From Trichomonas vaginalis G3 (taxonomy: Eukaryota; Parabasalia; Trichomonadida; Trichomonadidae), in NCBI RefSeq assembly GCF_026262505.1, contig NC_067203.1:17310392-17374391 (forward strand): 64,000 nucleotides of DNA, written 5' to 3'. Shown piece after piece: positions 40,059 to 50,662 of this stretch. The position numbers and the translations under genes were made by a program. The notes below the pieces were generated by a model. It saw only the letters and a list, made by a program, of their open reading frames with translations, was not told where the DNA came from and searched no databases. Numbering within the stretch: the stretch's first letter is position 1; each line of letters begins with the position of its first letter.

Positions 40059-41540
40059 CTATAACTGTCTAAGTTTTCCATACAATTCGAATGCGCTCAA
40101 ACTCAGTTCGTATTGGTTAGATGACTGTGCTGAAGCGTAGTTTTCGAGCATTACGAGCTTAATGAACCTTATTGGCTGTGTTTCTCCCTTTGGAAGAGAA
40201 AATGTGAGAATTGGATACTGAACATTCATTTCTGGGCACTTACTAACCTCGTGTACTGTTTCAAAGTTAACTCCATCCGCAGAAACTTCGATTCTCCACG
40301 ATTTCGGTTGATGGAAACTGATTCTATTTGCAGGAGACGCGAGAGTGTAGGATTGAAGGTTCAGAAGATATCCACGTAGTTCTATCATGCACCATGCATT
40401 CTCTTTCGTGCATCTGTTGATTCCTAAATCAAAATTATCCCACCATGCTTTTTTAGTATCATCGTAATCGAAAATGTTGCCAATCTTCTTAATCTTTGTG
40501 CCACCACCAGTCGCTATAACAGCATCTGTGTAGTTTGGCCCTAGTTGATTTTTGATATAAGCAACAACTCCATTCAAACGGTATCCAGGCTCGTAAGAAA
40601 GGTCGATAAGTGATTCTTCTGAGTAGGCGTCTGCGAATTCTTTTTCGTTATTTGCCTTTTCCTTTAAATTAATTGGAATAAAATTGTTTTGACTGTAAAG
40701 AGCGCTTCCGTATGTACTGTATGGCTGTGTATTTGTCATTTGTGATGTTTCTGATTCTGGTTTTTGATTTGCATCGATATTTTTTTCATCAGATGGTTCC
40801 AAATTTTCATCTGGGTTAATTTCCATGATCAGTCTATCATCGAGTTCTTGCCAAACGAAAGGATCTATCGTATCTTTAGACAAAATTTCAATCAGATGCT
40901 TTATATGATGTCTACGAAGCCTAGAAAACAGTACATGACCAAATAATGGTATATATTGTCTTCCTTTAGTATTAACTAGGTTTTCTATCCACTCAAATAG
41001 CTCTGTTTCTGATGAAACTTTGAAGCCATCAATCTGAATAATCGTATTTAAGATTTCTACAGGGAGATTCATAACAGATTCTAGTCCGCTGAGTGTATCC
41101 CAGTTAACTGCTATAAATGTTGCTGGAATCTCGTAATCAACGCCATGGTCGTAATATTTTTGACAAAAACTAACAGCATTTTCGGAATTGATCTCGCAAT
41201 TTGCTAATTTTCCAGCTCCATTAATTAAATACGGTATGTCTAATATCAAACCAATGTTGTAAAGTAAAATTAAGTTATCATCATTGATGTCTATTGTATG
41301 TCCATTAATAAAATCTATGAATAATGGAAAGTTGTTGTATGGGTCTTTCAGGTGTTCAAATGTATATGATGAAATTGATTTATCATTTAGAAATAATTGT
41401 TGAATTGTTCCGGAAATTGGCAAAATTTGGACTAAATGGCACGGATATGACACCCCACCAATGATAAACGTAAAATTGGGTGGAAATGGATAATATGCTA
41501 GTGATTCTAGTGATAATTTCCTTAGTTCAGGCGCAGTCAT
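40059..41540 (-). CDS. BTB plus F5/8-type-C (discoidin-like) domain protein (493 aa)
   Basis: The N-terminal ~110 residues (NFTFIIGGVSYPCHLVQ, later DFINGHTIDINDDN) match the BTB/POZ pattern, followed by a BACK-like helical region to ~240. After a disordered linker (~250-300), residues ~315-490 form a coagulation-factor-5/8-type-C beta-sandwich (RLNGVVAYIK, NAWCMIELRG, SWRIEVSADGVNFE, RFIKLVML). This combination is a large family in trichomonads. BTB proteins often act as cullin-3 adaptors or dimerise; the intracellular ligand of the F5/8C domain is unknown. ATG start; no signal peptide, so intracellular. Confidence 0.85.
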   Translation of the reverse strand: MTAPELRKLSLESLAYYPFPPNFTFIIGGVSYPCHLVQILPISGTIQQLFLNDKSISSYTFEHLKDPYNNFPLFIDFINGHTIDINDDNLILLYNIGLILDIPYLINGAGKLANCEINSENAVSFCQKYYDHGVDYEIPATFIAVNWDTLSGLESVMNLPVEILNTIIQIDGFKVSSETELFEWIENLVNTKGRQYIPLFGHVLFSRLRRHHIKHLIEILSKDTIDPFVWQELDDRLIMEINPDENLEPSDEKNIDANQKPESETSQMTNTQPYSTYGSALYSQNNFIPINLKEKANNEKEFADAYSEESLIDLSYEPGYRLNGVVAYIKNQLGPNYTDAVIATGGGTKIKKIGNIFDYDDTKKAWWDNFDLGINRCTKENAWCMIELRGYLLNLQSYTLASPANRISFHQPKSWRIEVSADGVNFETVHEVSKCPEMNVQYPILTFSLPKGETQPIRFIKLVMLENYASAQSSNQYELSLSAFELYGKLRQL

Positions 41541-41855
41541 ATAAATTTCTTTAGTTTACAAAATGAAAGATTTCATTAGGTTAGTTTACAACTATTCAAT
41601 TTTTGACATCTAAAAGTGTACTTTCCTTATTCTAGAATTGATATTATTCTGATTAAACATATATCAATAAATACTTAGTGACTTAGTAAGTTTAATGTTA
41701 TAGTATCTACATTGGAAAGAAAGAGTTTAATTTTTTGTGGATTCAAATTAGCCAATTTTAAAGAAACCACTGAGTAAAATGTGGATGTTAACCGCAGTTT
41801 AGTATTATATCAATAACAGTTTATTTCTATAATGAATAAAAATATGAATGAAGAA
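41541..41855. other. non-coding spacer
   Basis: AT-rich; nothing recognised. Confidence 0.5.
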
Positions 41856-42536
41856 TTAAATTCCATATGGAATGAATGGTTCGGTGCAGCCGCATTGAGG
41901 GCATGGTGGATTTTCTCTATCACGAGAATATCTCTCGAAACAGCGTTTGTGGATGATGCAAGAACATCTTGAGCATTTGAAGCCTGCAAGGAAGATATCG
42001 AAGCAGATTTGGCATTTTCTGGAGTTACTTTCTTCAGATTCGAGTGATTTCTGGCTGAATTTAGGTAGGAACTCTAATAAGCCTCTTGGGCCCATTCTAA
42101 CATTGTCATTAACAATGTCTATGTATCCTAATGATTTTAATTGATTAAGACCATCTTGTGCAACACTTTGAGTGATATTATCTGGAGCGATGTCAAGAAG
42201 TTTTCCAACTGTAATAGGAGCATCATCATTGTTTTGTCCGTTAATAAGTAACTCAAGGAACTTATAATATAGCTGTACAATCTCAGCTCTGATTCCAAGA
42301 CCTTCTTTTCCGTTTGGATCTTCATAGATTTGGCAAATACCAAAATATTCTTGGTCATCGTAGTCGGAGGTACATGCTCTAAGAATTAAGCCAATAGGAT
42401 CAAGAGTTTTATTTGTTTGTGAGATAAATTGATCTTTTGTTGTATTTAAAGGAGCAATAATCTGCTCTAATTGTGGTCCTGTTAAATATGGCTTTGTCAT
42501 GATTGTCTGGATAATTGTTTGTCGAAGATTAGACAT
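41856..42536 (-). CDS. NSE1: SMC5/6 complex subunit NSE1-like (226 aa)
   Basis: The N-terminal ~160 residues are helical with a winged-helix-like end (LKSLGYIDIVNDNVRMGPRGLLEF). The C-terminus has a variant RING: C-x2-C (CQIC), C-x2-C (CSRC), His-Lys-Arg-Cys and C-x2-C (CPQC). NSE1 has this winged-helix plus variant RING layout and this size. In the SMC5/6 complex it pairs with NSE3/MAGE and acts as an E3 ligase in genome maintenance. The call is from domain order and Cys/His spacing. Confidence 0.75.
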   Translation of the reverse strand: MSNLRQTIIQTIMTKPYLTGPQLEQIIAPLNTTKDQFISQTNKTLDPIGLILRACTSDYDDQEYFGICQIYEDPNGKEGLGIRAEIVQLYYKFLELLINGQNNDDAPITVGKLLDIAPDNITQSVAQDGLNQLKSLGYIDIVNDNVRMGPRGLLEFLPKFSQKSLESEESNSRKCQICFDIFLAGFKCSRCSCIIHKRCFERYSRDRENPPCPQCGCTEPFIPYGI

Positions 42537-42972
42537 AATTTGCTTTTCCTAAAAATATTGACGATTATTGTAAACTTTGCGAGGATATATTCTTGCTTTC
42601 TTCAAAATAGGCTATGTATTGAGTGTAACTGATTAAATGGTTATAAAAGAGCAAAACCACAAAAGGATCCAAGCTTCTGACATTGATTAAATAAGCTTAT
42701 TTTGTAACTAAATATCATCCAATAAAATTATATAATAATGATTGTTGAGGAAGAAGTATATTAATGTGCATCATATTGTAATTATGTATTATTTAACTGA
42801 GTGCTTGAAAAACATATTTTATTTTGATGATTTTTTTGTATTGAAATTTATTAAAGTTTCATATGACAGAATTTTTAGTTTTCCATTAACAAATCTATCA
42901 ATTTGTTTTTTATTATTGAAAACTGCGTAGAAATTGAGATATAAATTTATAAACGTCCACCAAAATCAAAGA
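42537..42972. other. divergent non-coding spacer
   Basis: AT-rich region between the divergent starts of NSE1 and the coiled-coil gene; no motif stands out. Confidence 0.5.
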
Positions 42973-45000
42973 ATGTCATCTGGTCTCGAGAAGAAATCAA
43001 TTCAAAAGACAGTTGCTTCATACTCGAGTTCAGTTGACACAAGTTCGTCATTGGAAGAAAATTCTCCAACAAAAGAAGCTTTAATTGACAAGATGCAAGT
43101 TAAATTCGGACAAATGCTTAAAGATAATCAAGAATTGTATACGATAAAGACACAAAACGAAAAATTGAAATCTATAATCGAGAATTTAGAAAAACAACTC
43201 GAATCAACGAAACAAGATCTTCAAACGGCATTAAACCAGAAAGAAGAAGAGAAAAATAGATATGAAGAGAGAATACTTCAACTGTCAGACCAAATTCATT
43301 TACTTGAAGCAAAAAATATCGAATTAACACAAGAAAATGAAAGATTAAAAGATACAATTCATACTGAAAGAGAATTCTCAATCTCAGAAATACAAAATCA
43401 GAAAACCAAGGCTCGAGATGATCTTTCAAGTCGTATTGCAATGAAAGATCAGCAAATTAATGAACTTAAATCAATTATTAAAGATTTATCGGATGATTCA
43501 TCAAGTAGCAATAGCGCATTACAAGCCAAAATAGAAGAAACAAGAAAATTAAAGCGTATCCAATCAGATTTAGATACAAAATTACAAAATCAAAATAAAA
43601 TTATTACAAATCTTACTGATGAGTTAAACAACACTAAAAAAGATAAAGAAGCACAAGAACAACAGGTTAAAGATACTCTTCAGCAACTCTCAGATCTTCA
43701 AAATCAATTTACAAAATCTCACGAAATAATCAAAGCTCAAAATGAAGAAAACAAGAAATTGAAGCAAAGCATTACTTCTCAAGAATCTGGAATTCAGAGA
43801 ATAGCATCTCTTTTGCCTTCATCAAAAACATCAGATGATTGCGTTATTGCGATCAAACACATGATAGAAGAAAACCAACAGTTGCAAAATGATATGAATA
43901 TTGCAACTCAACGACTCAAGAAAGCTGCTGATGTTATTCGCCAAAATCAGGAATTAATTACAGCTTTAAGTCAAGATATCGATGCTGAGCGCATGAAAAA
44001 TATTCATCTCAAGAAAGTAATAGAAGATGGAGAATCTAAGAATGAAAGATTAATTAACCAAGTCAAAGCATATACACAAATTCGATCTGTTACTACATCA
44101 CTTGAAGGCGCATTTCAAAAATTGTCTAAACAATTTGAATCATTCCAAGAAGAGCTTGGTCGTCCAAAGTTAACATTGAAGTCAATTATCAATACTGCTA
44201 TTTTAGTTAGGAGATGGAATTACTTGATTGGAACCGATCAGTATTATGTTAGTGATCAAAGAAATTGGTGGTGGCTTGACTCATCTATGTATCATACTAC
44301 ATCAATTGATATAATTAAGAACTATATATCAAAGATAGCTGATGAAAAGAAAGCAGTTATCGATGAAAATGATCACTTAAAGGAATTATTGCGCAATACT
44401 ATTAGTGGTATTGATGAAGCAGAAGCAGCCATTGTTAAAATGTCAAAAGAGAAAGAAGACCTCAATAATAAACTTAAGAAGTTCGAAGAAATGAGTGAAT
44501 CATTGAATAGCCAACTGAATGGAATGAAATATATTGATGTCCTCAAATTATCAGATGATTTTAAGAATTCACAGATTGAAATTCAGAGTTTGAATAATAA
44601 GATCCAGAACTTAAATAAGAATATTGAAGAGATCAAAGCATCTAAAGCTGAATCAGAAAATAAAGCAAGCGCAGAAGTTGTTTCAAGGAAGAGGTATCAA
44701 AAAGAGAATGAGTATCTCCGCGCTCAGATAGAAGCATTATCCGCCAAAGTTATTGCATATGAAAAATGTGCAATCACGGCAGATAAGGAGATATTAGCTT
44801 TAGAAAGAGCAAATAATATTTATAAGAATTCTGCAAAGGATGCAGTCAGACAAGGATTCGTTGTTACAAAGCATAATCAAAAGTTAGCCAGTAGAGTTCA
44901 ACGCCAAAGAAATGAAATCAGGCAGATGGAAAAAGAGAAGAAAGAACTTCAGGAAGCTGAAAAAGGTGATACTCCTCAGCAACCTCCTCAGCAAGCATAG
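42973..45000 (+). CDS. large coiled-coil protein (675 aa)
   Basis: The first in-frame ATG is at 42973 (MSSGLEKKS), and 13 upstream codons open only on a TTG. After a Ser-rich N-terminus the protein is nearly continuous coiled coil (~residues 35-390 and 470-660), interrupted at ~405-455 by a tryptophan-rich globular patch (LVRRWNYLIG, NWWWLDSS). The C-terminus is Gln/Pro-rich. This is the look of trichomonad cytoskeletal coiled-coil proteins; no family is assigned. The aromatic patch between coils is the most distinctive part. Confidence 0.85.
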   Translation: MSSGLEKKSIQKTVASYSSSVDTSSSLEENSPTKEALIDKMQVKFGQMLKDNQELYTIKTQNEKLKSIIENLEKQLESTKQDLQTALNQKEEEKNRYEERILQLSDQIHLLEAKNIELTQENERLKDTIHTEREFSISEIQNQKTKARDDLSSRIAMKDQQINELKSIIKDLSDDSSSSNSALQAKIEETRKLKRIQSDLDTKLQNQNKIITNLTDELNNTKKDKEAQEQQVKDTLQQLSDLQNQFTKSHEIIKAQNEENKKLKQSITSQESGIQRIASLLPSSKTSDDCVIAIKHMIEENQQLQNDMNIATQRLKKAADVIRQNQELITALSQDIDAERMKNIHLKKVIEDGESKNERLINQVKAYTQIRSVTTSLEGAFQKLSKQFESFQEELGRPKLTLKSIINTAILVRRWNYLIGTDQYYVSDQRNWWWLDSSMYHTTSIDIIKNYISKIADEKKAVIDENDHLKELLRNTISGIDEAEAAIVKMSKEKEDLNNKLKKFEEMSESLNSQLNGMKYIDVLKLSDDFKNSQIEIQSLNNKIQNLNKNIEEIKASKAESENKASAEVVSRKRYQKENEYLRAQIEALSAKVIAYEKCAITADKEILALERANNIYKNSAKDAVRQGFVVTKHNQKLASRVQRQRNEIRQMEKEKKELQEAEKGDTPQQPPQQA

Positions 45001-45582
45001 TTATTGTTATTTTTGTATGTTTTAAACGTTATTATTTATTGTTTGAAAGAAAAAATCTTTATTTTGTTTAGTTCAAGGTGAATTCCTTCAATGATTTCAA
45101 CTAAAATCAGCATGACTTAGTAGTACTTAACATTCTTTAAGTGGTATGATAAAATATGCATACAAGTTAAAAATATCAAAATATAAATCAATTTTTATTC
45201 AGTTTTTGGACATCTTTATACGTAGAACTAATTGGAATTAGTACAGATATTGCATTAAAATGATACTAATTCTTCTAAATTTGTGATGAAAATTTCAATT
45301 TTATCTTTTTTCTTTTAAATCATTTAAAAACTGTAGAGAAGAAGATATATCGCATTGGGTAAATCAGGAAATGATAGCGGACTAAGATTTAGTAAATAAA
45401 AATTCATAAATGCTTGATTATCTAAATAAAGTTTTGGTAACGATTGCAATCATGCGTTTGTTTGAGTCATTATCAAATCTATGATGTTCCTATCGAAAAC
45501 TACTTGTTAACGATTTTGAAATTTATATTTTAAAAAAATTCGAATTTTAAATGCTGTTTGATACTTTCTTTGTTCTTTTAGA
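45001..45582. other. non-coding spacer
   Basis: AT-rich 3'-3' spacer; nothing recognised. Confidence 0.5.
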
Positions 45583-45858
45583 TTACATTGTACTTACCAG
45601 ACGAAGAATTTCCGCGTAATCATCTTTTGACAAAGGATACGAGGAAGAAGCAGAGATTTGAGAGTGAACTAATGATAACCTTTTAATGTAAACATCTAGT
45701 GATTTAATATGTAATTGTAGCTGCGTTATCTGACTGCATAGCTCTTGTTGTTTGTTTTTCTGTATCTCTTCTCTCTTTAGACATTGTCTTGATAAATCAT
45801 CGCGTAACATAGTTTGGTTTTGAAGGATTTGTTTAAGCTGATTGATATCTTGCGTCAT
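45583..45858 (-). CDS. small coiled-coil protein (91 aa)
   Basis: A 91-residue Gln/Leu-rich helical protein with ATG start; heptad-like spacing covers residues ~5-70. Its composition (few Lys/Asn runs) differs from random AT-rich frames, which supports a real gene. Small coiled-coil subunits occur in many complexes; none is recognised. Confidence 0.5.
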   Translation of the reverse strand: MTQDINQLKQILQNQTMLRDDLSRQCLKREEIQKNKQQELCSQITQLQLHIKSLDVYIKRLSLVHSQISASSSYPLSKDDYAEILRLVSTM

Positions 45859-46222
45859 AAAAAATAATGTAAAGGTGTAATCCGGCCAAATAAAATATAT
45901 CGTTTTTGAATTTTATCACTCTCAATTGGGATTTCACTATTTCTAGAGCAAGAAAAGACTCAATATTTTGGGCGCACCTAGTATAAGCGGAATGACGCCT
46001 GAGGTAACAGCACATATTCTCTCTTTTTACATGAAAATATTGATCACGAATCTTAAGTGTACACTTACGCCCATTTGACTTTTATTTAAAATCCTAACAA
46101 CTGGTTTATAGCATCATTGAAAACTTATCTTAAGCATCAGAATTGAACATTATATTATAGGGTGCAAGTGCTTAATTAAAAAAATGTTGATTTTAAAATA
46201 TTAAAACAAAACAATAATATAT
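45859..46222. other. non-coding spacer
   Basis: AT-rich; nothing recognised. Confidence 0.45.
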
Positions 46223-47605
46223 TTATTCTTCTTGTAGCTTGTTCACAACAATTGTGTGAATAAGGTAACAAAGGCTAGCTTTAGCCTCACTTTCTAATTC
46301 AGCTTCAGCGAAAAATTCTTCAAGTTCCATAATTGCTTCTGCAACATGTTTTGATCCATTAGACGTTAATCTTCTAAATCCGCTTAATATTGACATTTGT
46401 ATATCTTCAGATTCAGAATCATACATATCTAAAAAGAAATCTAAAATCCCTTGATCAATAACATACTCAACTTGTTCTTCAGTTAAACGCCTCGTAAGTT
46501 GACTCAATGTTCTTACTGCATCTTTTTTGACCTTGAAGTTTGAATGGTTAATTAAATCGTACATTTTAACAACAAGCCATTCTTCTACTTGGAAATTCGG
46601 GTTTTCTTCAACATACATGAAATAATGACACAGAATTTTGTTCGCTTGGATTTGAATTTCTTCCGGATTTTCTTCTTCTGTCAAATCAAAGTAGAATTGA
46701 ATATGGCTCTTAATATATGTAAAGAAAACTCCAATACCTATATATCCACACTTATTTCTCAATATTTTTTCAATTAAAGATAAAATGTCAAATCTGAATT
46801 TTTCTTCGATTTCTTCAATGAAAGTAAATATAATTTTAACTGAATTTGTATGAATAACACTATGCTGTATTTGTATCCTGTGGCTTCTGTTTTTTGCAAG
46901 AACAAATAATTCTTTGAGAAGTTGAACAGTTGGTGTTAGAATCTTTTTCTCTGATATCAATATTTCTAAAAGGTTAAGATATTGGTTGAGTTTTATCAAA
47001 TAATCAGGATCATTTTCGTTATACCAAATACTTCCTAATTTTTGAACTAGTTGAACAAGCATTGTATGTTGCTCGCATAGTGGCATTTGTTCAATTATTC
47101 TAGTAAGCATATCTATATCAATATCATTGAAATGAGTAATTCCAAGGCAAAGTATTTTAGTTCCTGGTGATATCAAGATGCTAAAATGTTCGTCCATTTC
47201 ATTAAGAACTTGTGATAGAAGTGAATTAAAAAATGAATATTGAATTATTTCTGGATATCTTTCTAAAGAGATGCCGAAGCAAATAAATGCATTATATAAA
47301 ACGTTAATATCAGGACTACTTGTCAGTAAATCGAGTATTGTATAATAAAATTCATTTTCAACTGCGATTTCTGGAAATGGCATATCAAAATTACTAAGGA
47401 TTTCAAATAGATTTTCGAGAATTGCAATTAGATTGCTTGCAAGCATATCACTAGGATCTTGGATATAGGATTCTGTACAACTTCGCAAATTCCCTATCAA
47501 TTCCAACAGTTCTGAGTAATCTTCAAGAGGTTGATAGATTTTATGTTCGCTAATTGAAGTTTCTTCCCAAGGAGTAGTATCTTCATTAGTGTTTTTATAA
47601 TTCAT
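46223..47605 (-). CDS. ARM-type helical-repeat protein, paralogue 2 (460 aa)
   Basis: An all-helical repeat protein with the same length and pattern as 29670-31061 and 56061-57353. The C-terminal repeats are clearest (FKVKKDAVRTLSQLTRRL, SEDIQMSILSGFRRLTS). The N-terminus is acidic (EDTTPWEE) and lacks a basic importin-beta-binding stretch. A scaffold or transport-adaptor role is likely for the fold, but no ligand can be read off. ATG start. Confidence 0.8.
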   Translation of the reverse strand: MNYKNTNEDTTPWEETSISEHKIYQPLEDYSELLELIGNLRSCTESYIQDPSDMLASNLIAILENLFEILSNFDMPFPEIAVENEFYYTILDLLTSSPDINVLYNAFICFGISLERYPEIIQYSFFNSLLSQVLNEMDEHFSILISPGTKILCLGITHFNDIDIDMLTRIIEQMPLCEQHTMLVQLVQKLGSIWYNENDPDYLIKLNQYLNLLEILISEKKILTPTVQLLKELFVLAKNRSHRIQIQHSVIHTNSVKIIFTFIEEIEEKFRFDILSLIEKILRNKCGYIGIGVFFTYIKSHIQFYFDLTEEENPEEIQIQANKILCHYFMYVEENPNFQVEEWLVVKMYDLINHSNFKVKKDAVRTLSQLTRRLTEEQVEYVIDQGILDFFLDMYDSESEDIQMSILSGFRRLTSNGSKHVAEAIMELEEFFAEAELESEAKASLCYLIHTIVVNKLQEE

Positions 47606-47813
47606 TCTAAAGCTTTTTTACTATATTTGTCTAATGAAAGATATTTAGATCAGCAAACATTCTATCCTATAAACTTTAGCACTGAGATAAGATTTTTTAA
47701 ATCAAAATTAAATATGATCATCTGTTCCACGAAGAAAACTTGTTTCATTTCATGAATATAAATATATAAATAAATTATTTTTATCTCTAAAAAAATTATC
47801 AGATAAATAAAAA

Positions 47814-49439
47814 TTACTTAGCAACTTGTGGACTGAAATGAGTATGGAAAATATGATTCTTCAAGTCTGCATTCTTTTCTTCGAGTATTCTGTAGCATTC
47901 AGCAGCTTCTTCGTTCTTCAATGCAGATAATTTGTTCATTTCGCCTTTCTTTCCATCGATGTTGTACAAAGCTTTTGCTCTTTCTGGGATTCTCTTTATT
48001 GGGAGCTTTGGATGTCCACCACCTGAAATGCAACCTCTTGGACAAGCCATGACTTCGATGAAATCGTAATCATCGAATTCACCACTTTCTAGGAGATCTT
48101 TTGCAGCTGCAATTCCTCCGCAGATGCCGATCTTGAATGTCCTGTCTCCTATTTGAACTTCAGCTGATCTCATCTCTTCAGAAATCTGTCTGAAATCAGG
48201 TGGAGAAACCAATGTTTGGCCCGTCAATTTTTCTGAAACATATCTCATTGTTGATTCCATGACACCGCCGGAAACACCAAAGATGTTACCGCCTCCTGAT
48301 GATTCGCCCATCATTTTATCAAAGGCAGCTGTATGGTCACTGTCCAAAGTACTCCAATCGATATCAAATGTCTTGATCATTTGTCCGAATTCTCTTGCAG
48401 TGATAACAGCATCAACTTGGCCTTGTAATGGAGTTCTGATGATCTCATCTTTCTTGGCTGTGCACGGCATCATAGATACTAAGAAAATTTTTGAAGGATC
48501 AATGTTGTTGACATCGGCAAACACTGTTTTGATGGCTGCTGCACTCATCATGTGTGGAGATTTGGCGGTTGAAAGTTGTGGAATTAATTCAGGATGTTTT
48601 CTTTCAACAAAATTGACCCAGGATGGACAACATGATGTAAACATTGGAAGTTTCTCATTGTTCTGGATCTTATGAACCAATTCTGCACCTTCTTCGAGAA
48701 CTGTAATATCGGCGCCATATGCGATGTCAAAAACATAGCGGAATCCCATCATTCTGGACGCTGCAATGATCTTGCCTGTACAGATTGTGCCTGGCTCATC
48801 TCCGAACATTTCGCCCATTGTAACACGAACTGAAGGGGCAAATTGCATTATCATGATGTAGCCTTTGGCAAGAGCTTGTATGACTTTTGGTATTGCTGGA
48901 GTTTCGTAGATAGCATTTGTTGGGCAGACATTTGCACATTGTCCGCATTGAATGCAATCAAAGTCTATGATTTGATGAGTGTCTTCTTGGATAGCGTCCA
49001 TGGCTTGAATGTCGCTGCAAGCGCGTGTACATCTATCACATTGAATGCATAAACCTGGATCAAATGAGATTGAAGTTAATTTTTGTGGAGTCATGTTAAC
49101 TTTACGTGCTGGTTTAAGATATGTATAGAGTTCTTCTATCTCTGGTGTCTTTGGCATCATTGTAACATCAGAGAAATTCTGCAAAGCATCTAAAGCTTTA
49201 GCTTTAATCTCTGGTGTTCCCGTTTCAATCTCCATCCCAGCTGCAATCTTATGTGAGCATGATAAAACAAAGTTATTTCCATTGATTTTGACAACACAAA
49301 CGCCACAATGAGCAATTGGGGGCAAATCTGGATGATTACAAAGAGTTGGAATGTAAACACCATGTTTGTTGCATACTTGAAGAATGGTTTGACCCTTTTT
49401 CTCCTGGTATTCCTTGCCATCAATCTTGATGGAAAGCAT
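47814..49439 (-). CDS. [FeFe]-hydrogenase (541 aa)
   Basis: It catalyses reversible H2 formation from protons and reduced ferredoxin. Residues ~1-75 are a plant-type [2Fe-2S] domain (Cys34, Cys45, Cys48, Cys61). A double [4Fe-4S] domain follows (C-x2-C-x2-C-x3-C at 131-141 and 162-172). The H-cluster domain has TSCCPSW (270-271), MPCTAKKDE (325) and ACPRGCISGGG (466, 470). All expected ligands of the [2Fe-2S], 2x[4Fe-4S] and H clusters are present. The additional His-Cys3 [4Fe-4S] site of clostridial CpI is absent between the first two domains. The ferredoxin fold begins at residue 2, leaving no room for a classic hydrogenosomal presequence. Trichomonad hydrogenases work in hydrogenosomes with pyruvate:ferredoxin oxidoreductase; location here is uncertain. 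Confidence 0.97.
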   Translation of the reverse strand: MLSIKIDGKEYQEKKGQTILQVCNKHGVYIPTLCNHPDLPPIAHCGVCVVKINGNNFVLSCSHKIAAGMEIETGTPEIKAKALDALQNFSDVTMMPKTPEIEELYTYLKPARKVNMTPQKLTSISFDPGLCIQCDRCTRACSDIQAMDAIQEDTHQIIDFDCIQCGQCANVCPTNAIYETPAIPKVIQALAKGYIMIMQFAPSVRVTMGEMFGDEPGTICTGKIIAASRMMGFRYVFDIAYGADITVLEEGAELVHKIQNNEKLPMFTSCCPSWVNFVERKHPELIPQLSTAKSPHMMSAAAIKTVFADVNNIDPSKIFLVSMMPCTAKKDEIIRTPLQGQVDAVITAREFGQMIKTFDIDWSTLDSDHTAAFDKMMGESSGGGNIFGVSGGVMESTMRYVSEKLTGQTLVSPPDFRQISEEMRSAEVQIGDRTFKIGICGGIAAAKDLLESGEFDDYDFIEVMACPRGCISGGGHPKLPIKRIPERAKALYNIDGKKGEMNKLSALKNEEAAECYRILEEKNADLKNHIFHTHFSPQVAK

Positions 49440-49861
49440 TTTACAATTTTAAAAGAGCTACTGTTTATTTATTGTTAATATTGATCTAGAAAATAAAATT
49501 AGCAATGTGTGAATTTATAATGATCATGTTTCCACAAATTTGAATCAATTCAAAATCTATAAACCATTCAATTTTTACAATCTATTGAATTAATTGAAAT
49601 TCAAAAATATCATTTCAAATATAATAGGCTTATAGAGGGCAGCTCGTATGATCAAACTTTAAGAGAATCTCATTGATCTATTGAGATATTCTATCCAATC
49701 ATTATCAAAAATAAGTCATTGAGCATTATTTGTATAATATATACAGCCCAAATCTAGAATGTATAATGAATAATTGCGATTTCATTAATTTGTTTCTAAA
49801 TATCAAATTCAATTATTCGCATTACCGAGTTTTACTCATATTTAAAACAAAAAATAAACAT
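49440..49861. other. non-coding spacer
   Basis: Upstream region of the hydrogenase gene and 3' region of CDC25; AT-rich, nothing recognised. Confidence 0.5.
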
Positions 49862-50662
49862 TTAATCGAACTTAAGGGCACCAACAAGCTTAGCTCGGTA
49901 TCTAGTTGTTGTTGGTGAATTAGAATACCTTTCTTGGAAATTAATCGGAGATGTGAACATGTGTTGAGAGTTTGTCTCTCGGGAAAGTGGTTTTCTCATT
50001 TCTTTCATTGCTTTTTGAACATTTTGTCTGAAACATTGCATTGATCTTTGGCAGAGGGACTGATATCCAGGATCTATCATTGGGCGATATCCTCCTTCAC
50101 ACTGATCTTGGAAATTATTGTAAAATTCTCTATACCCACCTTCAAGAATGTAGACATTCGGATAGTAAATTGCTGGATGGCGTGATTTGTTTGCAAATCG
50201 ATCCATTTCGCGGAAAATCTGTGCTATTGATGGCCCTCTATTGTGAGAAAACTCACAGTGAAAAACAAACACGGCTCGAGGCTCAGGATTATCGATAAAT
50301 TTTTCTTTGAGTTGATCAGGAGATGACAAATTGAAGGCGTTTCTAATGTGTCCTCCATTAAATTCGTATTCAAATCTGCAGTCGATAATGTATAAATTGT
50401 CGAAATAATCGTCATATTTCCCTTCTAATGCGTAACTCAATATAAGTGGAGATATTCGAGGTATCGGACTGACAATGTTAAGAGTAGGTAAGATGAGACC
50501 ACTTGATACAGCAAATGCCGGAGTTGAATTTGAAGATATAAGATTTGGACTTGGATGAATATCGGGAACTTCATCATCTTCATAGTCGAAATTAGGGCGT
50601 GGAATTCCAGCGAAGTCAATAGACTGGATCTCGCATGACATGCGTCGGTAGACGTGACGCAT
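49862..50662 (-). CDS. CDC25: CDC25-type phosphatase (266 aa)
   Basis: It has a rhodanese-fold CDC25 domain. The structural CH2A region reads YIIDCRFEYEFNGGHIRNAFN, and the active-site loop is HCEFSHNRGP, with the C-x5-R signature and the EFS and RGP residues typical of CDC25 (Cys at residue 136 from this start). CDC25 removes inhibitory phosphates from CDK Thr/Tyr and promotes cell-cycle entry. The N-terminus (~80 residues) is Pro/Ser-rich and probably regulatory. The first in-frame ATG is at 50662; the frame is open for 16 more codons upstream but without ATG. Confidence 0.9.
   Translation of the reverse strand: MRHVYRRMSCEIQSIDFAGIPRPNFDYEDDEVPDIHPSPNLISSNSTPAFAVSSGLILPTLNIVSPIPRISPLILSYALEGKYDDYFDNLYIIDCRFEYEFNGGHIRNAFNLSSPDQLKEKFIDNPEPRAVFVFHCEFSHNRGPSIAQIFREMDRFANKSRHPAIYYPNVYILEGGYREFYNNFQDQCEGGYRPMIDPGYQSLCQRSMQCFRQNVQKAMKEMRKPLSRETNSQHMFTSPINFQERYSNSPTTTRYRAKLVGALKFD

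Noticed and set aside
48259-48675. 138-codon plus-strand frame
   Set aside because: Antisense shadow of the hydrogenase gene.
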